In this document: piece after piece, positions 11,721 to 19,275 of the stretch
How the letters are laid out: each line of letters opens with the position of its first letter
How positions within the stretch are numbered: position 1 is the first letter of the stretch
Source of the DNA: Chlorobiales bacterium
GTDB lineage: Bacteria; Bacteroidota; Chlorobiia; Chlorobiales; Chlorobiaceae
Direction of reading: 5' to 3'
Assembly: GCA_022360355.1 (NCBI GenBank)
Contig: JAKSCY010000812.1
Location: 1-19,275, forward strand
DNA: 19,275 nt
Position numbers and translations under genes: made by a program
Notes under the pieces: model-generated
What the model saw: the letters and a program-made list of their open reading frames with translations, nothing else
Told to the model about the DNA's origin: nothing
Database searches by the model: none

Positions 11721-13034
11721 TCAGGCTATTTTTTTTCGTTTGCCGTCTTCATAATAAAACTCCGGCTGGCCCTCATCCGAGATAACCTGTTCGGTAATAA
11801 CACATTTCCTGACACCTGTCATCGAGGGCAGTTCGAACATGATATCAATCATGATACCTTCGAGTACCGAGCGCAGCGCACGAGCGCCTGTTCCACGCTC
11901 AAGAGCGATTTCAACGACCTTGTCAAGCGCTTCGTCTTGAAAAACCAGTTCGCACTCCTCCATCTCGAACAGCTTGCGGTACTGCTTGATGAGAGCGTTC
12001 TTGGGCTCGACAAGAATGTTCCGTAGCGCATCGCTGTCGAGAGGATCGAGTGTGGAAATAACCGGAAGCCTCCCGATGAACTCGGGGATCAGACCATATT
12101 CATGCAGGTCGTCCTGGGAAACCTCTTTCAATATTTCAGGATCGGACTCGAGCTGTTGCGGCTTGACTTTCGTACCGAACCCGATAGACGATTTTGCAAC
12201 CCTGCGGCCAATGATCTTGTCGAGGCCTTCAAAAGCGCCGCCGCAGATGAACAGGATGTTCTTCGTATTGACATTGATAAGCTGCTGTTCAGGGTGCTTC
12301 CTGCCCCCTCTTGGCGGCACGCCGACGACAGCTCCTTCGAGAATCTTCAGCAGTGCCTGCTGCACGCCTTCCCCGGATACGTCACGGGTAATCGACACAT
12401 TGGCCGATTTTCGGGCGATCTTGTCAATCTCGTCAACATAGATAATGCCTTTCTCAGCCCTTTCGAGGTTGAAGTCGGAAGCCTGCAGGAGACGCGCAAG
12501 AATGGTCTCGACGTCGTCCCCGACATAACCTGCTTCTGTCAGGGATGTTGCATCAACGATGGTAAAGGGAACTTCGAGAAGGTTTGCAAGTGTCTGTGCG
12601 AGAAGGGTTTTTCCTGTTCCGGTAGGACCGATAAGCAGAATGTTGCTTTTTTCGATAACCACATCGTCGTCGTCCCGCACCCACTCCTGCGATTCAATGC
12701 GTTTGTAATGGTTGTATACCGCCACAGAGAGTGATTTCCTTGCTCTTTCCTGGCCGATAACATACTGACCAAGAGACTCCATGATGGACTTCGGGCTAAT
12801 CAGGCGAGGCTGAAAAGGCTGACCGCTGACAGGTGCAGAAGGTTTTATGGCGCTGATCTCTTTGCGGAGAATCTCAACAGAACTCATGATGCACCGGTCA
12901 CAGATAAATGCATTGGGACCTGCCACCATGCTGTTCACCTCATCGCTGCCCCTTCCACAAAAAGAGCACAATACCATATCATTGCCACCGCCGCCTTTTC
13001 CCCGTCCCTTCATCCGGTCTTTTTCCCTTGACAT
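11721..13034 (-). CDS. clpX: ATP-dependent Clp protease ATP-binding subunit ClpX (437 aa)
   Basis: ClpX is the hexameric AAA+ unfoldase that feeds tagged proteins to ClpP in the cytosol. The N-terminal zinc-binding domain has C23-x2-C26 and C45-x2-C48. Walker A is GPTGTGKT (136-143), Walker B IIYVDEID with D201-E202, the substrate-gripping pore loop GYVG is at 169-172, and the RKH loop (GGRKHPEQQ), the ClpP-docking IGF loop (SSIGFGTKV), the arginine finger in EFIGRLPV and sensor 2 (GTGARALRS) are all present. Length is normal for the family, with a slightly longer basic Gly-rich start. AGGGA six bases before the ATG serves as ribosome-binding site. clpP is not in the window. It follows the DUF4404 gene by 39 nt. 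Confidence 0.97.
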   Translation of the reverse strand: MSREKDRMKGRGKGGGGNDMVLCSFCGRGSDEVNSMVAGPNAFICDRCIMSSVEILRKEISAIKPSAPVSGQPFQPRLISPKSIMESLGQYVIGQERARKSLSVAVYNHYKRIESQEWVRDDDDVVIEKSNILLIGPTGTGKTLLAQTLANLLEVPFTIVDATSLTEAGYVGDDVETILARLLQASDFNLERAEKGIIYVDEIDKIARKSANVSITRDVSGEGVQQALLKILEGAVVGVPPRGGRKHPEQQLINVNTKNILFICGGAFEGLDKIIGRRVAKSSIGFGTKVKPQQLESDPEILKEVSQDDLHEYGLIPEFIGRLPVISTLDPLDSDALRNILVEPKNALIKQYRKLFEMEECELVFQDEALDKVVEIALERGTGARALRSVLEGIMIDIMFELPSMTGVRKCVITEQVISDEGQPEFYYEDGKRKKIA

Positions 13035-13073
13035 AAAAAATCCCTGTTTCGGCCTGATTAAAAAACAGCCTGA

Positions 13074-13343
13074 TTAAAACCCCATCCTTGCCAGGCTGTC
13101 AAGAACGTGCTGAATCACCATCGAAAGCTTCGGATGATCTTCTTCAAAATGCCCTACGACATCATTAAGACGCTCGGTTAACCCTTCTTGCTCATCCTCT
13201 ATGGAGGTCTCGTCCTGAACGAGTCTGCTGATATCCTGTTTCAGGTCGGTAAGCACCTCACCGGTACTCTGGTCAACCGTTTCAGTCTTCTCGAGCTCTT
13301 CATGCAGTTGTTCGAGCAACTCCCGCAATCTCTGTTTTTCCAT
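13074..13343 (-). CDS. DUF4404 family protein (89 aa)
   Basis: A small acidic helical protein matching the DUF4404 pattern: RLRELLEQLHEELEKTETVD at the N-terminus, a middle LKQDISRLVQD, and the C-terminal FEEDHPKLSMVIQHVLDSLA followed by RMGF, close to the FExxHPxLxxxxxxxxxxLxxMG ending of the family. Its molecular function is unknown. Residues 1-25 and 45-65 are likely amphipathic helices. It sits 23 nt after gltD and 39 nt before clpX on the same strand, so it is probably co-transcribed with one or both. No clear Shine-Dalgarno precedes the ATG. Confidence 0.8.
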   Translation of the reverse strand: MEKQRLRELLEQLHEELEKTETVDQSTGEVLTDLKQDISRLVQDETSIEDEQEGLTERLNDVVGHFEEDHPKLSMVIQHVLDSLARMGF

Positions 13344-13366
13344 ACAAGTAAATAGTTATGGTTACG

Positions 13367-14842
13367 TTACGGAAGATTAGTGCATCCCATCAGGTATCGA
13401 TCGCACTCGCGAGCTGCCGCTCTGCCTTCATTGATGGCCCATACAATAAGGCTCTGGCCTCTCCGCGCATCTCCGGCAGCAAAAACCTTGATCATGCTGG
13501 TTCTGAAGTCGCCGTATTCGGCCTGAATATTCGAACGTTCTCCCTGTTCAACCTGCAACTGTTGTAATAACCCCTCTTCCGGCCCTAAAAATCCCATGGC
13601 AAGCAAAACCATGTCTGCGGGGATAATTTCCTCCGTTTCCGAAACCGGTTCGGGAATCGCACGTTCTTCTTTTTTCACCCATTTGACCCGGCAAACCTCG
13701 ACTCCCGTCAAACGGCCGTTACTGTCACCAAGAAGCTTCTTGGTCATAATGCTGTAACGCCGGGGATCTTCGCCCTGAAGAGCTGCAGCTTCTTCCTGGC
13801 CGTAATCGACATTGAGGGTTTTTGGCCATTCGGGCCACGGATTGTCCGGCTGGCGTTCAAGCGGAGGCTTTGGCATTATCTCAAGCTGCACGACACTTTT
13901 GCACTCCTGGCGAATAGCCGTAGCCACACAGTCCGTGCCGGTATCACCACCGCCGATAACAACAACGTCCTTGCCCCTGGCGGAGATTTTTGATGCGGTT
14001 TTGTCCAGAACAGCTTTCGTGCTTGCACGGAGAAAATCCATCGCGAAATACACGCCCTTGTTTTTCCGGCCTTCGACATCGAGGTCCCTCGGCTTTGTCG
14101 CTCCCGTACAAAGAACAACCGCGTCAAACTCCTCAAGCAGCTTTTTGGCAGAATAATCCTTACCGACCTCCGTGTTCACGACAAACGTGACCCCCTCTTT
14201 CTCCATCAGGTCAACACGGCGCTGCACAACAGCTTCCTTATCGAGCTTCATGTTAGGAATACCGTACATGAGCAATCCGCCAATCCTGTCGTCGCGCTCA
14301 AAAACTGTAACAGTATGGCCGGCCTTGTTCAGCTGGTCTGCACAGGAAAGTCCTGCCGGACCCGAGCCAACAACGGCAATACGTTTGCCTGTTCGTTCAG
14401 CAACCTTTTCAGGTTTGACCCAACCCTGCTCGAAAGCATACTCGATTATAGCGCACTCGATATTCTTTATGGTCACAGGAGGTTCGATAATACCAAGTAC
14501 ACAAGATCCTTCGCAAGGAGCCGGGCAGACGCGCCCGGTAAACTCCGGAAAATTGTTTGTTTTCATGAGGCGCTCATAGGACTCCCGCCATAACCCTCTG
14601 TAAACATGATCATTCCATTCGGGAATCAGGTTATGAATCGGGCACCCCGATGTCATACCGCCGAGCATAATACCCGTATGACAATACGGTGTCCCGCAGT
14701 CCATGCAGCGTGCACCCTGCTCACGCAATGCCTCTTCAGGCATTTCCTTATGAAATTCCTGCCAGTCCTTTATGCGCTCGAGCGGAGGCCTGTCTTCGGG
14801 CACCGCCCTTGTGTGATCCAAAAAACCTTTTACTTTGCCCAT
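13367..14842 (-). CDS. gltD: Glutamate synthase [NADPH] small (beta) subunit GltD (491 aa)
   Basis: GltD takes electrons from NADPH to FAD and passes them through Fe-S clusters to GltB, where glutamine and 2-oxoglutarate give two glutamates. The N-terminal Cys clusters are C46-x2-C49-x4-C54 with C67, and C106-x3-C110-x3-C114, the two sets used for [4Fe-4S] centres. The FAD fold motif is [13 protein letters not shown] (G159-x-G161-x2-G164) and the NADPH-binding motif [13 protein letters not shown]. The C-terminal FAD motif [18 protein letters not shown] is present. Length is normal. A purine-rich AAAAGAAAAGAAG lies before the ATG. It follows gltB by 43 nt and forms an operon with it. Confidence 0.97.
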   Translation of the reverse strand: MGKVKGFLDHTRAVPEDRPPLERIKDWQEFHKEMPEEALREQGARCMDCGTPYCHTGIMLGGMTSGCPIHNLIPEWNDHVYRGLWRESYERLMKTNNFPEFTGRVCPAPCEGSCVLGIIEPPVTIKNIECAIIEYAFEQGWVKPEKVAERTGKRIAVVGSGPAGLSCADQLNKAGHTVTVFERDDRIGGLLMYGIPNMKLDKEAVVQRRVDLMEKEGVTFVVNTEVGKDYSAKKLLEEFDAVVLCTGATKPRDLDVEGRKNKGVYFAMDFLRASTKAVLDKTASKISARGKDVVVIGGGDTGTDCVATAIRQECKSVVQLEIMPKPPLERQPDNPWPEWPKTLNVDYGQEEAAALQGEDPRRYSIMTKKLLGDSNGRLTGVEVCRVKWVKKEERAIPEPVSETEEIIPADMVLLAMGFLGPEEGLLQQLQVEQGERSNIQAEYGDFRTSMIKVFAAGDARRGQSLIVWAINEGRAAARECDRYLMGCTNLP

Positions 14843-14885
14843 TTACTTCTTTTCTTTTAAACCAGATCCTGTATGCTTTACCGGC

Positions 14886-17800
14886 TCAGTTTCCTGATAC
14901 GCGCGCAGGATCGTGAACATTTTTCTCAAATGCCGCCATAATTGCCTCCTCACCGGCCATACCTTCCATCATGACGCTCTGCATGGCTTCCATAGCGCGC
15001 TTGTAATCATGAGGATACACCTTAACGAAACGGGATTTTGTCTCCTGCCATCTATCCAGCAACCTGGCAGCAAGAGAGCTGTCCGTATAGCCGTGATGTC
15101 GTTCTATCATGGCTCGCAGCTTCGCAAACTCTTCCTCATCGTCTATTTCGTAGAGCCCGACCATTTGGCAGTTGCAACGCTTCTCAAATGTACCGTCTTC
15201 GTCATAAACGTAAGCTACTCCGCCGGACATGCCTGCGGCAAAGTTCTTGCCGGTACTGCCGAGAATAACCACCGTACCACCTGTCATGTATTCGCAGCAG
15301 TGATCACCGACCGCTTCGACAACAGCTTCGAGTCCGCTGTTTCTGACACAGAAACGTTCACCAGCCATGCCCCGGATGTATGCCTCACCGGATATTGCGC
15401 CATAAAAAGCAACGTTGCCGATAATGATATTCTCTTCCGGTGTAAAAGTAGATTGTTTGGGCGGATACGCGATAATTTTCCCTCCGGAAAGTCCTTTGCC
15501 GATATAGTCGTTTGCGTCTCCTTCAAGCTCAAGGGTCATACCATTGGGTATAAACGCACCGAAACTCTGTCCGGCGGAACCGTAAAACTTGATACATATC
15601 GTGTCGTCCGGCAGCCCTTCACCTCCATGAGCTTTCGTTACTTCGTTGCCGACAATGGTACCGACAACACGGTCGGTATTGTGAATAGGTAATGTGGTAC
15701 TGACCTTTTCTTTCCTTTTGATGGCAGGATAACAGATCTTGAGCAGTGTTCTGATGTCAAGGGTATTGCCTATGCCATGATCCTGAGAATCCGTATTGTA
15801 AAGGCTCTCCCCTTCTTCTCCGGGCTCGGCCTTGTACAGAATTTTGGAGAGATCGATCCCTTCGGCTTTCCAGTGCCGGAGCGCTTTCTTCATTTCAAGC
15901 CTGTCAGTACGGCCAACAAGTTCGTTCAAGGTACGAACACCGATTTTTGCCATATACTCACGAATCCCCTGGGCAAGGAATTTCATAAAGTTCTCCACGT
16001 GCTCGGGTTTCCCGGTAAAATTCTTTCTGAGTTCAGGGTTCTGTGTTGCAACCCCTACCGGACACGAGTCCTCCTGGCACGCCCGCATCATGATACAGCC
16101 CATAACAACCAGCGCCGTGGTTGCAAAACCAAATTCCTCGGCTCCCAGCAAGGCTGCTATAACAATATCACGCGCTGTTTTCATCTGACCGTCAGCTTCA
16201 ACAATGATGCGGCTTCGCAGGTTGTTGAGCACAAGGGTCTGATGCGTTTCGGCAATTCCCAGTTCCCATGGCATGCCGGCATGCATGATGCTGGAAACCG
16301 GAGACGCTCCGGTACCTCCGTCATGGCCGCTGATAAGCACAACATCAGCATGCGCTTTGGCAACACCTGCGGCAATGGTGCCTACACCGACCGCCGAAAC
16401 CAGCTTAACATTGATTCGCGCTTCCCGGTTGGCATTTTTGAGATCGTGAATCAGCTGTGCAAGATCTTCGATCGAATAGATATCGTGGTGCGGCGGGGGA
16501 GAAATCAGTCCTACGCCGGGAGTTGAAAGACGGGTCTTGGCGATCCAAGGGTAAACCTTGGTCCCTGGAAGCTGCCCCCCTTCACCGGGTTTTGCACCCT
16601 GAGCCATCTTTATCTGGATCTCCTTTGCGTTGGTCAGATACTCGCTGGTCACACCGAAACGTCCTGAAGCAACCTGTTTGATCGCAGACATTCTCGAGTC
16701 GCCATTTGCTTCAGGAATGAAACGGTCAGTTTCTTCTCCGCCCTCACCGGTATTGCTTTTGCCTCCCAGACGGTTCATGGCAATTGCCAGTGTCTCATGA
16801 GCCTCCTTGCTGATGGAACCGTACGACATTGCACCGGTCTTGAACCGCTTGACAATCTGTTCAACCGGCTCAACTTCATCAATCGATACCGGGCTCTTGC
16901 TGAACTTGATATCCATGAGACCGCGAAGAGTAAAGAGTTCAGCACTCTGCTCGTCGATCAGACTCTCATATTTTTTAAACATACTGTAATCCCCGGTACG
17001 GCATGCGTACTGGAGAATATGGATTGCCTCAGGGCTGAACAGATGCCCTTCACCATCGTGGCGCCACTTTCTTTCTCCACCGCTTTCAAGACCGGGATCA
17101 ACATCGTTTCCTGATACAGGAAACGCGGCTTCATGACGCTTGCGGACTTCTTCGGCAACAACATCAATGCCTACTCCCTCAATCCGGGAAGGTGTTCTTG
17201 GGAAGTATGAATCCACAAACCGTGAATTGAGGCCTACTGCTTCAAAAATCTGTGCCCCGCTGTAACTCTGAACAGTTGAAATACCCATCTTTGCCATGGT
17301 CTTGACAACACCTTTGACAATGGCCTTCATGTAATTTTTCCTGGCAGCCGCAACATCCCGGGTTGGAATCCTTCCTTTCTCGACAAGTTCATCTATAGAT
17401 TCCAGGGCCAGATAGGGGTTAATTGCCCCCATACCATATCCGATAAGAAGCGCAAAATGATGCACGGTTCTCGGCTCCCCTGATTCCAAAATCAGGCTCG
17501 ATCTTGTGCGCAGACCTGCATTGATCAGAAAATGGTGCAGACCGGAAGCCGCAAGCAGGGCAGGAATAGGAGCCTTGCTTTTATCAGTCGCGTCTCTGTC
17601 AGACAAAATAATCAGGTTTGCACCCTTGCTGATCTCCTGCTCACAAAGGCGGCAGATATCCTGCATTGCCGAATCAATCCCTTTCCCGTCCTCTGCGATA
17701 TCATAGACAATAGGAACGGTGATCGCCCTGAAGCCGGGCTCGTCAATGTTTCGAATCTTCTCAAGCTCTCCTTCGGTAATGACCGGACTGCTGATTTTCA

Positions 17801-19275
17801 ACCGGCGACAGTTCTCTTCACTTGGTTCAAGAAGGTTGCCTTCCGCGCCAAGCATTACCATCGTCGAGGTGATAATCTCTTCCCTTATCGAGTCAATCGG
17901 CGGATTGGTCACCTGGGCAAAAAGCTGCTTAAAATAATTGTACAGCAATTTCGGTTTGTTCGAGAGGGCCGCAAGCGGCACATCATGCCCCATCGATCCG
18001 ACTCTTTCCACTGCATTCTGTGCCATAGGCATCAGGTGCACGGAGATGTCCTCTTCTGTATATCCAAAAAGCTTTTGACGGGTCTGCACGTTCACTTTCT
18101 TTTCCTCTTCGCTCCGCTTTCCATTTGAAACCCCGGAGAGAGATTCAATCTCCAGCAGGTGTTTCCGAAGCCATTTCGAGTACGGTTGGGCCCGGGCCAT
18201 GGTCTCCTTGATCTCCTTGTCGGATATGATACGGCCCTGGGAAGTATCGACAAGAAACATCCTGCCGGGCTGTAAACGATCTTTCCTCAGAATTCTTTCA
18301 GGCTCTATGTCAAGGACACCTGCCTCGGATGCCATCACGACCAGATCATCCTTGGTGATGTAATACCGGGATGGGCGCAGTCCGTTGCGATCGAGAATTG
18401 CGCCGATCTGAACCCCGTCCGTGAAAGCAACGGAGGCAGGGCCGTCCCAGGGCTCCACGAGGCAACTGTGATACTCATAAAAGGCATGCTTGTCTTCCGG
18501 CATATCGCTGCTGCCGTTCCAGGGCTCAGGAATCAGCATCATCGCCGCATGAGCAAGAGAGCGGCCAGTCAGCGTAAGCAGTTCAAAAACATTGTCAAGA
18601 ATGGCCGAATCACTGCCGTCCTCTATAACAACCGGCTTGATATGCTCTATGCTGCTGCCGAACAGCTTGGAGTCGAACATCTTTTCCCTGGCTTTCATCC
18701 AGTTGATGTTGCCCCGTAATGTGTTTATTTCCCCGTTATGACTCAGAAAACGGTATGGATGTGCTCGATCCCAGCTTGGAAAGGTATTGGTGCTGAACCT
18801 CGAATGTACCATCGCAATGGCACTTTCCACATCGGGATCCGTAAGCTCAGGATAAAACAGCGATACCTGCTCGGGAAGCAGCATCCCCTTGTAAACAATT
18901 GTGCGATGGGACAAACTGCTGATATAAAAATAATTACTCCCGAGAAGCCCTGCCGTGTATTTCACCCTTTTGGTAATCCGGCGGCGAATAACATAGAGCT
19001 TTCTGCCAAACTCCCCGTCAGAAACAGTATCCTTGCCTTTTCCGACAAAAAACATTTTGACCACCGGTTCCTGGAGCTTCGCTGTCTTACCCAGCGAGTC
19101 ATTGCAGGTAGGCACTTTTCTCAAACCGAGAAATTTCTGTCCCTCAGCCTGAACCATCTGGCGGCAGATATCCTCGATAGCCCGGCGCTGTGAAATGTCG
19201 GGAGGCATGAACGCCATCCCGACAGCATATTGGCCCTGAGCAGGCAGTTCAATATCTTTCTCCTCGCAAGCTTTC
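14886..19275 (-). CDS. gltB: Glutamate synthase large (alpha) subunit GltB, 5' end beyond the right edge
   Basis: GltB hydrolyses glutamine, channels ammonia and reductively aminates 2-oxoglutarate. The frame is open to the window edge: upstream of the ATG at 19217 it reads [20 protein letters not shown], which is normal GltB sequence, so that ATG is internal. The missing part holds the catalytic N-terminal Cys. Visible in order are the class II amidotransferase part ([32 protein letters not shown]), the central domain, the FMN synthase domain ([39 protein letters not shown]), the [3Fe-4S] motif C-x5-C-x4-C in [15 protein letters not shown], and the C-terminal GxGxG beta-helix ([29 protein letters not shown]). 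At least 1462 of about 1500-1530 residues are here. Its promoter is outside the window. Confidence 0.97.
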   Translation of the reverse strand, partial: KACEEKDIELPAQGQYAVGMAFMPPDISQRRAIEDICRQMVQAEGQKFLGLRKVPTCNDSLGKTAKLQEPVVKMFFVGKGKDTVSDGEFGRKLYVIRRRITKRVKYTAGLLGSNYFYISSLSHRTIVYKGMLLPEQVSLFYPELTDPDVESAIAMVHSRFSTNTFPSWDRAHPYRFLSHNGEINTLRGNINWMKAREKMFDSKLFGSSIEHIKPVVIEDGSDSAILDNVFELLTLTGRSLAHAAMMLIPEPWNGSSDMPEDKHAFYEYHSCLVEPWDGPASVAFTDGVQIGAILDRNGLRPSRYYITKDDLVVMASEAGVLDIEPERILRKDRLQPGRMFLVDTSQGRIISDKEIKETMARAQPYSKWLRKHLLEIESLSGVSNGKRSEEEKKVNVQTRQKLFGYTEEDISVHLMPMAQNAVERVGSMGHDVPLAALSNKPKLLYNYFKQLFAQVTNPPIDSIREEIITSTMVMLGAEGNLLEPSEENCRRLKISSPVITEGELEKIRNIDEPGFRAITVPIVYDIAEDGKGIDSAMQDICRLCEQEISKGANLIILSDRDATDKSKAPIPALLAASGLHHFLINAGLRTRSSLILESGEPRTVHHFALLIGYGMGAINPYLALESIDELVEKGRIPTRDVAAARKNYMKAIVKGVVKTMAKMGISTVQSYSGAQIFEAVGLNSRFVDSYFPRTPSRIEGVGIDVVAEEVRKRHEAAFPVSGNDVDPGLESGGERKWRHDGEGHLFSPEAIHILQYACRTGDYSMFKKYESLIDEQSAELFTLRGLMDIKFSKSPVSIDEVEPVEQIVKRFKTGAMSYGSISKEAHETLAIAMNRLGGKSNTGEGGEETDRFIPEANGDSRMSAIKQVASGRFGVTSEYLTNAKEIQIKMAQGAKPGEGGQLPGTKVYPWIAKTRLSTPGVGLISPPPHHDIYSIEDLAQLIHDLKNANREARINVKLVSAVGVGTIAAGVAKAHADVVLISGHDGGTGASPVSSIMHAGMPWELGIAETHQTLVLNNLRSRIIVEADGQMKTARDIVIAALLGAEEFGFATTALVVMGCIMMRACQEDSCPVGVATQNPELRKNFTGKPEHVENFMKFLAQGIREYMAKIGVRTLNELVGRTDRLEMKKALRHWKAEGIDLSKILYKAEPGEEGESLYNTDSQDHGIGNTLDIRTLLKICYPAIKRKEKVSTTLPIHNTDRVVGTIVGNEVTKAHGGEGLPDDTICIKFYGSAGQSFGAFIPNGMTLELEGDANDYIGKGLSGGKIIAYPPKQSTFTPEENIIIGNVAFYGAISGEAYIRGMAGERFCVRNSGLEAVVEAVGDHCCEYMTGGTVVILGSTGKNFAAGMSGGVAYVYDEDGTFEKRCNCQMVGLYEIDDEEEFAKLRAMIERHHGYTDSSLAARLLDRWQETKSRFVKVYPHDYKRAMEAMQSVMMEGMAGEEAIMAAFEKNVHDPARVSGN

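Noticed and set aside
14913..19193. Many plus-strand ORFs of 60-260 codons opposite gltB, gltD and clpX
   Set aside because: They are antisense shadows of strongly conserved genes, created by codon bias.

Overview
The window joins a conserved chromosomal block to a patchwork accessory region. From about 11590 to the right edge every gene is on the minus strand and the base composition is even and moderately GC-rich: gltB (5' end beyond the right edge), gltD, a DUF4404 gene, clpX and tRNA-Val(GAC). The gene set and protein sequences fit a green sulfur bacterium (Chlorobiaceae, Chlorobium/Pelodictyon/Prosthecochloris type). This is an inference from overall look; no marker here settles it.

From 1 to about 11550 the DNA is AT-richer and strand-mixed, and carries many remnants. 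At the left are a small coiled-coil gene and a disrupted type IV toxin-antitoxin locus: AbiEi is intact, while AbiEii is cut after about 37 codons by a short element with 18-bp terminal inverted repeats. From about 2095 to 8620 there are plus-strand, single-gene units that look like integron gene cassettes without a nearby integrase (a CALIN-type array): a SAM methyltransferase, a TPR protein, a broken zinc-ribbon gene, a membrane-anchored protein, a HEPN-like protein and a 552-aa protein with a HEPN-like C-terminal motif. attC-like sites lie at 2937-3023, 5904-5980 and 8496-8619. For two cassettes the first bases are the reverse complement of the attC outer box at the other end, as recombination through a circular cassette predicts. 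The same 26-bp sequence stands upstream of both and ends on the GTT core triplet, so it resembles a duplicated attI. A decayed IS3 orfA and another broken reading frame interrupt the array.

From 8954 to 11233 on the minus strand is a compact, mostly coupled four-gene operon: a 45-aa HTH-like ORF, a 457-aa protein with a C-terminal PD-(D/E)XK nuclease-like domain, and two paralogous small proteins. It is the best candidate for an uncharacterised system, possibly defence. Its right boundary is a tRNA-Val gene whose last 31 nt recur, in the same orientation, within two 161-bp repeats at 4485 and 537. This fits past integration at the tRNA 3' end.

The core genes act in ammonium assimilation (GltB and GltD form NADPH-glutamate synthase) and protein quality control (ClpX). 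The cassette and operon genes are accessory functions with no firm assignment.
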